Source of the DNA: Russula earlei
Taxonomy: Eukaryota; Basidiomycota; Agaricomycetes; Russulales; Russulaceae
DNA: 64,000 nt
Reading direction: 5' to 3'
Assembly (NCBI GenBank): GCA_025769875.1
Contig: JAGFNK010000001.1
Coordinates: forward strand, 248,001-312,000
The notes under the pieces were generated by a model, which saw nothing but the letters and a program-made list of their open reading frames with translations, was not told the origin of the DNA and made no database searches. Within the stretch, counting starts at the first letter, position 1, and each line of letters begins with the position of its first letter. Both the position numbers and the translations under genes were made by a program. Below, piece by piece: positions 23,346 to 33,667 of the stretch.

Positions 23346-24017
23346 GGCAAGTGCAAGGTCACGTGAAAACGACAGTAACTAGTCTGGATGTCTATTGGCT
23401 CGATCATTGTCCCGTTTCTTGCATACCCTTTGCCTGCGGAGTTATAGAATCTGCACCTGCTTCCTACTTATATGAGTAGACAAAATACTTACCTTCCCTC
23501 AGTGATCGCTTACGCGCGTGAGTCACTGAGGTATGTTCTTTTAGCTACCCTTTCCTTATGTTCCATAAGTGCTCATACCTGGATAGCACAGTCATTGCTT
23601 ATTCAGGTAATATATCTTCTAGTGATCGCTTACGCGCGCGAGTCACTGAGCACAGTCATTGCTTATTCAGCGACCCTTGCGAGTGCGAACGTGTAGGCCT
23701 CCTTTCGGACGCGGCACTCACTCACAAAAACTGTCGTTTCTCCCACTCTCGTTAAACCACACAGTTTCTACATTAATCTGGTGGAATTTGCAATACCTGT
23801 CAAACTTTAAACAACTTTCTGACCTTTTCAAACCTTTCTGAACTTGTCTGGCTTGCTAGTCATGAATTGACAAGAGACTTGTGGCAATTTTGACATGGCT
23901 TGCAGACTTGTCAGCTTGCCAACTTTTAGGACTGGTACCAGATGGTAGCATGTTGCCAGCAACTCGCTACCATTTGGTCCAAGCAGTGACAAGCAACCTG
24001 TCAAAACACTGATGCAC

Positions 24018-24325
24018 TCAGTGACTCGGCTCACAACTAGGCGGCTTCACATCAATGCATCAATGCATCAAGATCATGATATGCTCTGCCTCCCTGTCCT
24101 GCTCGGGAATTCTGCTGATGGAAAGTCATCATGAGTGGGACTCGACAAGGAGTATATAACACCAACACCTGCAGTTCAGATTCTCTCCAGCTGTGCTCCC
24201 ATACGTTCGATACTAGTTGGTGCCGGCAACCAACATTTTCTACACCGCCGTCCTGTTCAATTCCTTCACGGCGTCCACGATTCGATTTTCACTTGAACCC
24301 ACGAACTTGAAGCCGCTCATAACAA
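24018..24325 (+). promoter_or_regulatory. Core promoter and 5' leader of secreted-protein gene, copy B
   Basis: Matches 1052-1333, with TATATAA at 24153-24159. The copies differ by short insertions, for example an extra CAATGCAT here near 24058, and a longer leader before the ATG at 24326. Confidence 0.6.
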
Positions 24326-24670
24326 ATGCGCATTTCCACAACTCTTGCCATCATCTGCCTCGCCTTTCGCATCGCTCCGTCGTTCGCGCTTCCTTCAGGC
24401 CAGGGGGACACCACTACGTAAATTGCACCTTCAGTCTGTTACATTCTTGAATCTCGCAGAACTAACCGTATGTCCAGAGGAAAACCTATCCAAAGGGGAA
24501 ATTGGGTTACGCAGCAGATGAAGGCGTCGCCGATGCCAACGGAAAATGATCACTGGGATAATCCTGTCATCAAGAGGGGTCGCCAAATTCAGTTTGCTCC
24601 AACGCCAAAGCGTGTGACGGAAAGTTTGCCGAAAGAAAGAAATAAGTTGGTCAAGTTCCGTAGACCTTAA
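24326..24670 (+). CDS. Small secreted protein, copy B (100 aa, one intron)
   Basis: Exon 1 (24326-24417) encodes a signal peptide (MRIS, TLAIICLAF, cleavage probably after APSFA). The 42-bp intron 24418-24459 (GTAAAT...TCGCAG) has the same length and phase as in copy A. Exon 2 (24460-24670) encodes TNRMSRG, a TENDHWDNP block and QFAPTP, and ends KFRRP. The mature protein of about 79 residues is basic, has no Cys and no known domain. Both copies keep an open frame and splice sites, which suggests selection or a recent duplication. It lies at the right border of the transposon nest, in the same orientation as copy A. It may be an effector-like secreted protein; this is inference. Confidence 0.7.
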
Positions 24671-25754
24671 CAAGGATAGATGTGCAATTTCCCTCACGTA
24701 CGATAGATACTCATCAATGTGTTTACATCACTGGCATGTTCCGGGGTTTCCCGCTAAGCGTTCGAACGGCTCGACGGGCAAGTCACCCATGACCTCTCTG
24801 GCCGCGCATACAGGCGTCAGACCCTCAAAGCATGCCTTGACGACTCGGATCTGGATCGATGGAGATGTTGAAAGCTATGGTGGATGTGTTATTTAGAAGA
24901 CTGATGCACTCGTCTACCGCCCTTATCCCTTGTCCTCTTGACGTGCATTCGTTTCGTCATCGTGGTACAGATAAAACGAGCGACGAGTAAACAGAGTGGC
25001 AGCTCAATGAGGTTTTTTTTTATTTTTTTTAAAAAACATCATTCTCCCGTTAACTCGGAATAAAGCGCTCTCGAAAATAAAATATTGACTTGCAAATTAC
25101 CGAAGTCTCAAGTGGGTTTGACTATTTAATATTTAATGCTGGTTTAGCATAATCGAGTGTGCCCTGAGTGGAACGCATCACTCGTCGATAGCCTGAGAGA
25201 CTCCCCCTGCCAGCCTTCATTTTTTCATTCGAGTGAGCCTTACTTGATGTTCAGAACTCTCAAAAGAAAACAAGGTTCTTACTGTAAGCCGTTTTTTTAC
25301 AGTGGGATTTTTGGCATGCACGCATGGACCACTGGTAGAAATCTATCACCGCAGCCAGTTGTTTGGCTTGTTCTGGCCGGCCAGAATGTATTTTGCCCTG
25401 CACCACAGTCATGGAAAGTTTACATCGAGCTAGCGTAGCATGGTCGCAGCGTCAGCTCTGAGCTTGATTATCATAACGTCCGGTGACCCTTTTTTACTCT
25501 ATTCATCGGGATCATGCGGCCGCACATCTTTGTAGCTCTCAATACGATTCCTGAATAGGATGACATGATCGAAGCCTACAATACATATTCTACAGGTTCT
25601 CGCAGCAGAGTTTCCGTCGACTGCCTTTGTCCCAAGGACCGCGTGAGTGAGCGTATAGTACGTCTAACATAAGTCATCGTGCGCAAGAGTCATAGTCAAA
25701 TAATATTAAATGAAATACATATAGATATGGAAGTAGCACCATATACTGTCCTCC
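24671..25754. other. Intergenic, no gene supported
   Basis: A T-rich tract with A run lies at about 25012-25036. The frame at 25157-25438 lacks an ATG start and any motif. The sequence before 25755 is the 3' flank of the next minus-strand gene. Confidence 0.5.
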
Positions 25755-27535
25755 TCATCTTGATGAGTTTAAACCCCCGATGACGACAACGGCGACGATG
25801 AGAGCTATCAAAAGTATGATAGCACTCATGACGGCGGCGAGCCGACAGCGATAAACCCAGACCTCGGCACTGTACGGCCTCGCCAAAGTGACTACCTTCT
25901 CGCCGTCTGGAGAGGTGTCCAGCACCGCAGCATCTGCGCCGTGACGTGAACACACGAACGGAATCCAACGCCACGTGTAGGGAGCCCAAAACCGGCGCCG
26001 CGCACCGGAAGGACCAACAGCAAGAGCTTCATCCCTTGCGCCTTCTACCGCACCAGGCTGTCCTTCCTGCGCCGGCACCTCAGGAGCAGCGTCGCCCCTT
26101 TCCAGGTCTGTCCCAAGTGAATCAGGGGGCAACTGCGGTCCACCAGCGAGGGCTGCATCCTCCTTCCCTTGGTGGCCCTTCGCCTTGGCCGTCGCCGCCT
26201 GCTTTGGACGGCGTGTGCGAGGCTTCCACAGGGGAAGCGCAGCACGGGCTTTACCGCTGTCCTCCCAGCGCCCTTCTGCGATGAGCCAGCCACCGATGAG
26301 CCAGCACCAGGGTGCGAGGAAGCCCGCCCAAAAGAGAAGAATGGGGAGTGGCGGGAGGCGCGATGCGATGGCACGTCGCGCGGCGGAAAAGGATGGGCGC
26401 GACAGGCCACTGCCGAATGAAAGGTCGCGCGTCCAGCGACGCCATATGAACGTGGAGGATGTACTACCGGTGCCGCCTGATGTCGGCATGCGCTTGCGGG
26501 GACGGGGACGCGCGGGGGGCACGGGGCCGGAGCTGCTGCTTCCATCGCCATAACCGCTTCCACTGCCGCCGAGACCACCGCTGCTGCTCCCACCGGGCAA
26601 CGTGGCCGAGAGCGTGGTGCCTTCTGTGGCGCGGTCTGCGTCTGCAAGCAGGTCTGATGTATTTCCAAGCTCCGCATTCGATGGGGAGAGGATAGTAGAA
26701 TTCGAAGGCCCATGGGAATCCGGGGCCACTGCCGTATCCTCTGCGTCTTCTCCATCATCCGAGACAGAGCGCGCGGTGACAAAGCTACCCGTGCGCTCCG
26801 AACCTGCGTCTTCGTAGACAGTCGAGACGAGCTGCTGGCCTGCACGGTGTGACACTGGGGGGTATGTTGGGCGCATATCCGACGGCGAGACACTCAGGGG
26901 AGGGAGGGTAGGGGGATGTGTGGAAGCATTGGTGCGAAGGGAGCTCGTTGAGGTTGCAGAGATCGACCTCTTCAAAGGACGTCGTAAGAAGGCGGAGTAT
27001 GACGAACCTGTGTGAAGGGTATGGTTCGTGAATCACTCTCTACATGAACGCTAGCCCCGTTGGGCTCACCTATGGACACTGGCGTACTTGGCTCCACATC
27101 CGCGGAGTATTGTTCCCGTTTCGGGGTGGGGATGTACGATCGTTCGGAGATTGGAGACAGCTGCTTGGCTGTTGGATGAGCCGAGGTTGCAGCAGGGTTA
27201 CCAGTACGAGGAGCAGCAGCGGTGGAGAGCTGCAGAGAATGATTGCTGTTGAGAGACGATTGCCGATGGAGGGTTGGAGGTGGAGTCCCAAGGGCAGATA
27301 GTGAGGCAGACCGGCCTAGCCGAACGCTAGGTGGGCGCCTGGGCATCGATGGGCCAACCTGGGTCGTAGTCGACGAGTTCTGCAACCAGTTGATATTCGA
27401 AGGGCGGCTAGGGCGACCATCGGATGAAGGGTTGTCGCCGTGACCCCGTGTAAGATTACGAGACGAGGCGCGACGATTCAAAGATGGTGTCCGCTCGACA
27501 TCTAAACGAGAGGCAGCGGGGAAGAAATGCGCCAT
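25755..27535 (-). CDS. Ser/Pro-rich protein with two membrane spans (572 aa)
   Basis: Exon 1 is 27535-27070. A 62-bp intron (27069-27008, GTGAGC...CACACAG) joins in phase 1 to exon 2 (27007-25755), reading PVSIGSSYSAFLRRP across the junction. The first 300 residues are Ser/Thr/Pro/Gly-rich and likely disordered. A hydrophobic span, LPILLFWAGFLAPWCWLIGG, lies at about residue 365-385. A Lys/Arg/Ala-rich linker and the block FWAPYTWRWIPF follow. A second span (AAVMSAIILLIALIVAVVVI) comes at about 545-565, five residues from the end. This layout resembles fungal-specific membrane proteins of unknown role. I recognise no enzyme motif. ATG 27535 opens the longest frame. Confidence 0.75.
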
Positions 27536-28253
27536 GAGCTAAGCGCACTAGGGCACTCTTGACCTTGTAGAGACAAGAAAGGGGAGTGGGTAGGCTAAGC
27601 TGTGCGCATGGAGGCATCATTATATACCTCTATGGGTGCCGCACCCTCAGGCTGGCACGCCCCTTCGCGTGTAATGAGTGCCACGAGGCCACGAGGCTCT
27701 GATGCGAACCCTCCATCACTACTAACCAGAAGGTGGAGATGAGGGCGTCGTGCACGCCAACCGCGAAGGTAGTCTCGATATAAGAGTTTAGCCTTGAGTG
27801 AAGAGAAACCTGTGCATCGCGAGAGGAATGGTTGACGATGGGTTTGTCGGCTGCGGAGTGTACCGACCCACCATGCATCGATCATGAGCGCGCCGGTAGA
27901 ACCTAGAAAAGGGCCGTTCTTTTACCTCATTTTGTAGTCAACTTTGAATGATGCAGTTTGAGGGAGACGCTCGAAATTAGCGAGAAATGCGATAATTAAT
28001 GGAACCCCGATCCGTGCAAGCGTTGTGCACCGTTCCGACATAAAGTGGTCCAGCCCCAGCCAGAGGCTGCCACGGCATCGTGCATACAAAGTATGAGCAG
28101 GGCATGCAGATGGGTAGAGGGTATAGGATCGCCAGTGTGGGACGTGATTAGACGAACAATAGTACATCGAGAACCAACAACACGTGGGTGTGGCCGTTGT
28201 AACCAACAACGCCAACAGCCAACAGCCAGCCCCACAGGCTCAGGCTTCAAGCT
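27536..28253. other. Intergenic; weak candidate gene on the minus strand
   Basis: Two minus-strand frames (28215-27922 and 27885-27595) could join through an 80-bp intron (GTAAAAG...CTCCGCAG, about 27924-27845). The product would contain the hydrophobic block ARIGVPLIIAFLANF and an Arg-rich second half. Nothing in it is recognised and codon evidence is thin, so I do not call it as a gene. Confidence 0.25.
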
Positions 28254-28960
28254 TCAAGGTCCAGGAATAGGTGTATCAGACTCCTTTGCCTCAGCAACTT
28301 CATCGCTCCCGATTTCTGGAATAGCATCAGACGGGTCTCTCTCCTTCTCGGTCTGCTGAGGTTCCTCAATGTTCGTCGTCGTTGGTCCCTCCACGCCAGT
28401 GGGGTCGTTTGACGGAGCTTCGGTTATCGCCTCTGATTGACCTGCCAAACCTTTATCATCGGTCACAGTGACGTCTTGAGACGGTCCATCGTCATTCTGC
28501 GGTGTATGGGCCGGGTCAAGGGCAGCTCCAACGCTAGATTCGCCATCCATCGTCTTCGATGCTTCTAGAATGGTGCCCGTTGCGTCGTCAGTACGGCCTC
28601 CTTCCTTTTTATCCTCCAACTCGACCTCCTTGACCCCTCGTGTGACCTGCTTCACACCGGGGTCTGTCCCGCTGCCCTTGCTACCCTTGACCTCCAGCTC
28701 GCCCAGCTCGGACGTGATTGTGTCTTGGCGCTCGAGCTGGCCACGACGTTTCTGCATGGATCCCGATTCTTGCATGTCCTCATCCTCGTCACACTTTTTT
28801 CGCTTGACACCGATCGTGGGTGCATCGGATGTGGCTATCGGCTTTTCATGTGAGATCCTGTGATGATCGAAAAGAAAGCGCGTTCCGTACCAACATCATC
28901 GCTCCGTGGAGGATCCCGGCGGAGAATTCCGTAACTGATACGACGGATAATCTTCAACAT
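28254..28960 (-). CDS. Small acidic protein of unknown function (216 aa)
   Basis: The start ATG is at 28960 (MLKIIRRISYGILRRDPP). A 56-bp intron (28890-28835, GTACGG...CGATAG) joins to a long second exon, keeping frame through SDDVATSDAPTIGVKRKK. The rest is very rich in Glu, Asp, Thr and Gly, with a Lys-Arg-Lys patch near residue 34 (possible nuclear signal) and the block VKQVTRGVKEVELED. No folded domain is evident and the tail (TPIPGP) is short. I considered a truncated Ran-binding (Yrb2-like) N terminus, but there is no RanBP domain, so I leave it unnamed. An alternative 53-bp intron ending AAAAG also keeps frame. Confidence 0.55.
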
Positions 28961-29409
28961 AGTATGGACGAGGCCGGACTGTGACGAGGGAGGAAACAGG
29001 GAATTGCAAGAAATGAGCACAAGCACTGCAGGGCGGGGTATCTCGGGCACGTTCGACTGTCTCCCTTCAACCACGCGCGACTTATAATTTCATTTTGATG
29101 GCGACGGCCAACACATTCACTGCGATTCACACTCCGACTTGTCCACAGTCAACGTAAACTGTGGTTTCCGCCCATCTTTTGCTCTTCCAACCGTTTGTTG
29201 TGAACCCGCGTACCGAGTAGAGAGGACAGAGAGGACCATATTTGATTAATTGATACCTTATCACCTCGAGTAAGGAGTAAGCAGGGCACCCCTTAGATAT
29301 TATGTAACCATGTCATATCTTATCGATCAACCTTTTTTGACTCACGGTCACACAGACAGCGTCGCCGAACTGCTCCTCACTCTCTTCCCTATACATCGGA
29401 TACTAAGAA
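28961..29409. promoter_or_regulatory. Divergent promoter region
   Basis: 449 bp between the start of the minus-strand acidic-protein gene and the plus-strand seryl-tRNA synthetase. No clear TATA box is placed for either gene. AT-rich stretches lie near 29240-29300. Confidence 0.4.
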
Positions 29410-31145
29410 ATGACATTAGACATAACAAGTTTTATCGACAACAAAGGGGGGAATTCGGAGGAGATCCGCGAGTCGCAGCGCAAGCGCGGTCACTCGGTCG
29501 AGGTCATAGACGAAGTCATCCGGATGTACCAAGACTGGGTAAAAAGTACGTTGTGAGAGCGTTAAATTCCATGTGCAATCATAAATCATGTTTATAACAG
29601 TCGATTTCGAGGCCAATGGCTTGAGTAAACAGTCGAACGCCCTACAAAAACAGATCGGTCTTAAGAAGAAGGCATGCGTGTTTGTACAATCGCTGCCAAA
29701 AACATGATTGACTTGCCACAGGCAAAAGAGAATGCGGACGATCTCCTTGCTGAAAAAAGGGTTATTGACACACAAGTAGATGCCAAGCGAAAGGAGGCAC
29801 GCGATGCCGAGCTTGCTATGCGTCAGAAAGCGGGCACGATTGGCAATATAGTGAACAATGGTGTTCCTGTGAGCCAAACAGAGGTCTGTTAACCATTATC
29901 ATTCCGCCGCGACTCTCACGTCTCTAAACCTTTCTAACTAGGATGATAATACCACACTCAGGACGTGGAATCCCGACGGGCCCAATGGCCAAGTGGAGAA
30001 GAAGACGGATATCTTGGCACACCACGAAGTTCTACTCAGACTAGATGCAATGGACCTCGAACGCGGTCCGTTTCCGTGTCCCCTGTCCACCTGTGATACC
30101 TTTCCTAACAGTATTTACAGGGGCCAAGATTTCCGGCCATCGTGGTTACTTCCTCACGAATGATGGTATCGACCTCAATCAGGCACTCATCGCCTACGGG
30201 CTCGACTTTCTGCGCAGGCGAGGATACAAAAAAATTCAACCCCCGTTTATGATGAATAAGGATGCAATGGCAAAGACCGCACAACTAGATCAGTTCGATG
30301 AAGAACTATATAAGGTACATCCTACTATGGAGACCCCATTGCGTCTCCAACTCTCCCGTTCATACAGGTTATTGGAAACGACGACGAGAAGTATCTCATT
30401 GCCACCTCTGAGCAGCCCATCTCGGCATTCCATTCTGATGAGTGGTTCGAGAACCCAGAGAAACAGCTTCCAATCAAGTACGCGGGCTACTCGACATGTT
30501 TCCGCAAGGAGGCGGGCTCGGCCGGTCGTGACATGTGGGGAATTTTCCGTGTGCATCAGTTCGAGAAGGTCGAACAGTTCTGCGTCACCGAGCCAGAGAA
30601 ATCGTGGGAGATGTTCGATTCGATGATTGCCACCTCGGAGGAATTCTACCAGAGCCTCGGGATCCCATATCGCGTAGTGGCAATCGTCTCTGGTGCGCTG
30701 AACCTCGCGGCGTCGCAGAAATACGACCTCGAGGCATGGTTTCCTTACCAAGGGGCGTACAAGGAACTCGTCTCGTGCTCGAATTGTACAGACTATCGTG
30801 CGTGATCGCTACTATCTACATTCCCAGTACCTGCACTGACCCACGTTGATAGAGAGCCGAAGACTGGAGGTTCGTTGTGGACTGAAAAGCAAAGACCAAA
30901 GCAGAAAAGTCTACGTGCACATGCTTAATGGCACGCTGTGTGCCACCGAGCGTGCTCTCTGTTGTCTAGTAGAGAACTATCAAACTCCTGAAGTGCGTTC
31001 AGATGAGCTTGAGCACGGGGACCGCTCCTGACATCGTATATAGGGTTTACGAATCCCGGAAGCACTTCAGCCGTATATGCAAGGCCGCGACTTCCTTCCT
31101 TGGGTGAAAGAATTGCCGAAAAGTTTACAGCGCAAACAGGCTTGA
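29410..31145 (+). CDS. SES1: Seryl-tRNA synthetase, cytosolic (452 aa, 8 exons)
   Basis: Charges tRNA-Ser with serine. Exons: 29410-29545, 29601-29671, 29722-29883, 29942-30065, 30121-30314, 30368-30797, 30853-30992, 31044-31145, in frame throughout (1359 nt). The N-terminal half is the helical tRNA-binding hairpin ([20 protein letters not shown]). The class II core follows: [25 protein letters not shown], motif 2 [20 protein letters not shown] with [11 protein letters not shown], and motif 3 [13 protein letters not shown]. The length is close to yeast SES1. Intron 2 starts with GC (AAG then GCATGCGT) and ends CACAG, a GC-AG intron. A GT alternative four bases on would insert two residues and break the conserved KKKAKEN run. 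No N-terminal mitochondrial extension is seen. Confidence 0.95.
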
Positions 31146-31705
31146 GTGTGTGCCATGTACCGGTTGTATCTTGTGCGAGCACCGGCTTAGAAGCCCCCTT
31201 ATACCAGTTGCATCACAGCGACTTGCGTGAGGAGAAGGAAATTTCGAGACCGGTTGCGAGATAAAGTTAGATGGAACTGAAGACTCTACGTTCGTATCTT
31301 GCGGTGAGGGAGCTCTCTGCTACGAGGCTCCCTGAAGACATCATGCTAAGTGAAGGGAGGAACTCTCCCCGTTCTGTACGATTGACGTCCTGAGCAACAA
31401 GCTTGACAAGCTAGTGCCAGAAACAGGCTGTCATGCAGGACAGGGAGAAGGCCTCTTTCAGATAGCACAGTCCCTCCACAGAAAAAGAAAGTGAGGTGCC
31501 ACCAGAGCCAGGAAGGAGAGCATCATGGTACTGCGCAACCCGAGACACCAGGCTTTGCGAAGCCCGAGCCGCAGTTATAAACGTATGTGCTGAGTTTATA
31601 ATCCAACGTGGCAACGATCGCTTCGGCTCCGGTTCAGCTGAGAAAAGAAAAAGAAAAAGTCTGTTGAGCCGAATAAGACAACACTAGCGGTGGTAGCCTT
31701 CCCCT
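31146..31705. other. Intergenic between SES1 and THR4
   Basis: 3' flank of SES1 and 5' flank of THR4. The minus-strand frame 31411-31614 has no motif. No gene is seen. Confidence 0.5.
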
Positions 31706-33594
31706 ATGAAGTACTTTTCTACTCGAAGCCGTGCAGGTCATCTTCTCTCCTTTGAAGAGGTCAATCAATTTCTCGAATCCCCTTCTGAACGTCATCTCAT
31801 GCGGCCCGCTTTAGGCCGTCTTCAGCGGTCTTGCACCCGATGGAGGCTTGTACATCCCAGAGCACATACCGACTCTACCCCGCAACTGGCAAGACGAGTG
31901 GGAATCCTACTCCTTCCTCGATCTTTCCGTGGCCGTGCTCTCGCTCTACATCTCTCCGGACGAGCTCTCGCCCGACGAGCTGCGCGCGCTCGTGAACCGA
32001 TCTTACAGCACGTTCCGGCACCCCGACATCGCGCCTTTGGCCAAACTCAGCGACAACGAGTTCGTCCTAGAGCTCTTCCATGGCCCCACCTTTTCGTTCA
32101 AAGACGTGGCGTTGCAGCTCCTGGGCAACCTCTTCGAGTTCTTCTTGGCGAGGAGGAACGCGCGAAAGTCATCTGGGGAGCGACCGGAAAGTCTTGCGGT
32201 CGTAGGCGCTACCAGTGGCGACACGGGGAGGTGCGCATTGCACCGAGCATATGAGGATGTGTATAATTCTGACATTCCTATGGGTACATAGCGCTGCTAT
32301 CTATGGCTTGAGGGGGAAGAACAACGTGTCCATATTCATCTTGCACCCCAAGGGTCGCATTTCACCTGTGCAAGAGGCACAGATGACGACTGTGACTGAC
32401 TCCAACGTGTACAACATCGCCGTGAAAGGTACTTTTGACGCCTGCCAGGTTTGTCTTGTTGCACGATTGACGGCGATAAACCAACCTGGAGATGTTCTGT
32501 TTTTTTTTTTTTTAGGATATCGTGAAGGCACTGTTTGGAGACCAGCCCTTCAACGAGAAGTACCACCTTGCGGCAGTCAATTCCATCAACTGGGCGCGCA
32601 TTCTCGCACAGACGGTCTACTACTTCTTTGCTTACTTCCACGTCAGGAGGCAGATCCCCCATCCCGAAAGCTCCGAGATCCAATTCGTAGTCCCAACGGG
32701 CAATTTCGGCGACATCCTTGCAGGCTACTATGCGAGGCGCATGGGCCTTCCCATGGGCAAGCTCGTCGTTGCGACAAACTCCAACGACATCCTAACGCGC
32801 TTCTGGCGCACCGGGCGTTACGAGAAGCTGGAATCGACTCCTGGCTGTGACGCTTCCATCCGAAGGTGGCCCAGATGCGAAGCCCGCCGACGGCGGGGTG
32901 CGAGCGACTCTCAGTCCGGCGATGGACATCCTCGTGTCCAGCAATTTCGAGCGTCTCCTCTGGTATCTCGCGCACGAGTTGTCCAGTGCAGCTCCCGACA
33001 GTGCGAGGCGAGCCTCTGCTGGAGCCACGGTCGGCGATTGGATGAAAAGTGTCAAGGACGATGGGCGAGTTGAGGTCCCGGTCGGGGTGCTTGAACTAGC
33101 CAGGCGAGACTTCTTGGCTGAGCGTATTTCGGATGACCAGGTTTGTGGTATTGTGCGACCAGGTGGACAAGGCTTTAACAGTGACGTCGTCTCAGACGCT
33201 CCAAACGATAAAACAGTATTTCATCGGAAGCCCCTCATACATAGCAGACCCGCATACGTCGGTGGCCCTCTCTGCCGCGCGTATAGTATCTACCAACAAG
33301 TGAGGCCTATCATGAACAACAAGTGATGTCGTTTGCTTTACTGAGCTCTATTCCAGCCCCCCCTCCGTGGTTCAAGTTGTCCTTTCAACTGCACACCCAG
33401 CCAAGTTCGCTGAAGCCGTTACCAAGGCATTATCGACAGTGCAGGGCTTTGACTTTGAACGGGACGTGCTACCTCAAGAGTTTCTTGGATTGTTGGAAAA
33501 GGAGAGGAGGGTCATTGACGTAGACGAAACAAGTGAGGAGATGGTCAAAAACGTGATTGAAAGAGAATTAGGTGCTGCAGGTACGAGAATTTAG
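31706..33594 (+). CDS. THR4: Threonine synthase (about 530 aa, 6 exons, one frame anomaly)
   Basis: PLP enzyme that converts O-phosphohomoserine to threonine, the last step of threonine synthesis. Exons: 31706-31759, 31815-32230, 32292-32448, 32516-33140, 33196-33299, 33357-33594. Motifs: MKYFSTR start, SFEEAVFSGLAPDGGLY, PLP-lysine block HGPTFSFKDVALQ, VGATSGDTGSAA, PTGNFGDILAGYYA, SPAMDILVSSNFERLLWYL, and the C-terminal VVLSTAHPAKFAEAV. The exon sum is one base over a multiple of three. The shift lies in exon 4 at about 32840-32846, between GRYEKLESTP and the downstream SEGGPDAKPADGG. Either one base is extra (CCTGGCTG) or a 49-bp intron with a weak GAAG acceptor is spliced there, which would remove GRYEK residues. 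Every other motif is intact, so a sequencing slip is plausible. Confidence 0.9.
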
Positions 33595-33667
33595 GAGCGT
33601 CTGGAACGGGATCATCAAAAAGGAGTCCTGGAGTATCTGTATTAATTGTAGACCACAATCTTTCGGG

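Larger units (their letters stand above)
18942..23385 (+). mobile_element. DNA-transposon-like element with repeat-built inverted termini
   Basis: The two ends are inverted copies: AGACTA(A/G)TTACTGT(T/C)GTTTTCAC at 18942 and its reverse complement ending at 23385. Inverted similarity continues inward for about 520-560 bp. Each arm consists largely of 153-154-bp tandem units. It interrupts the family C solo LTR, so it moved or was inserted later. The exact target duplication cannot be resolved within about 10 bp. No transposase motif was found inside, so it is probably non-autonomous, or the inner part was replaced. Confidence 0.7.
18806..23772 (+). mobile_element. Solo LTR (family C), younger copy, split by an insertion
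   Basis: The LTR begins TGTTGTAAATTCC and ends TTTCTACA, with a perfect 5-bp duplication TTAAT at 18801-18805 and 23773-23777. Its own sequence is only the two ends, 18806 to about 18941 and about 23386 to 23772. Together they match the 514-bp copy at 14411-14924. It keeps many CG dinucleotides (GCTTACGCGCG twice, near 23507 and 23628), so it is younger than copy C at 14411. The middle is the inverted-terminus element at 18942-23385. Confidence 0.85.

Noticed and set aside
14411..23772. LTRs at 14411 and 18806 as the two ends of one retrotransposon
   Set aside because: Each has its own 5-bp duplication, they differ strongly in CpG decay, and the sequence between holds no gag or pol.
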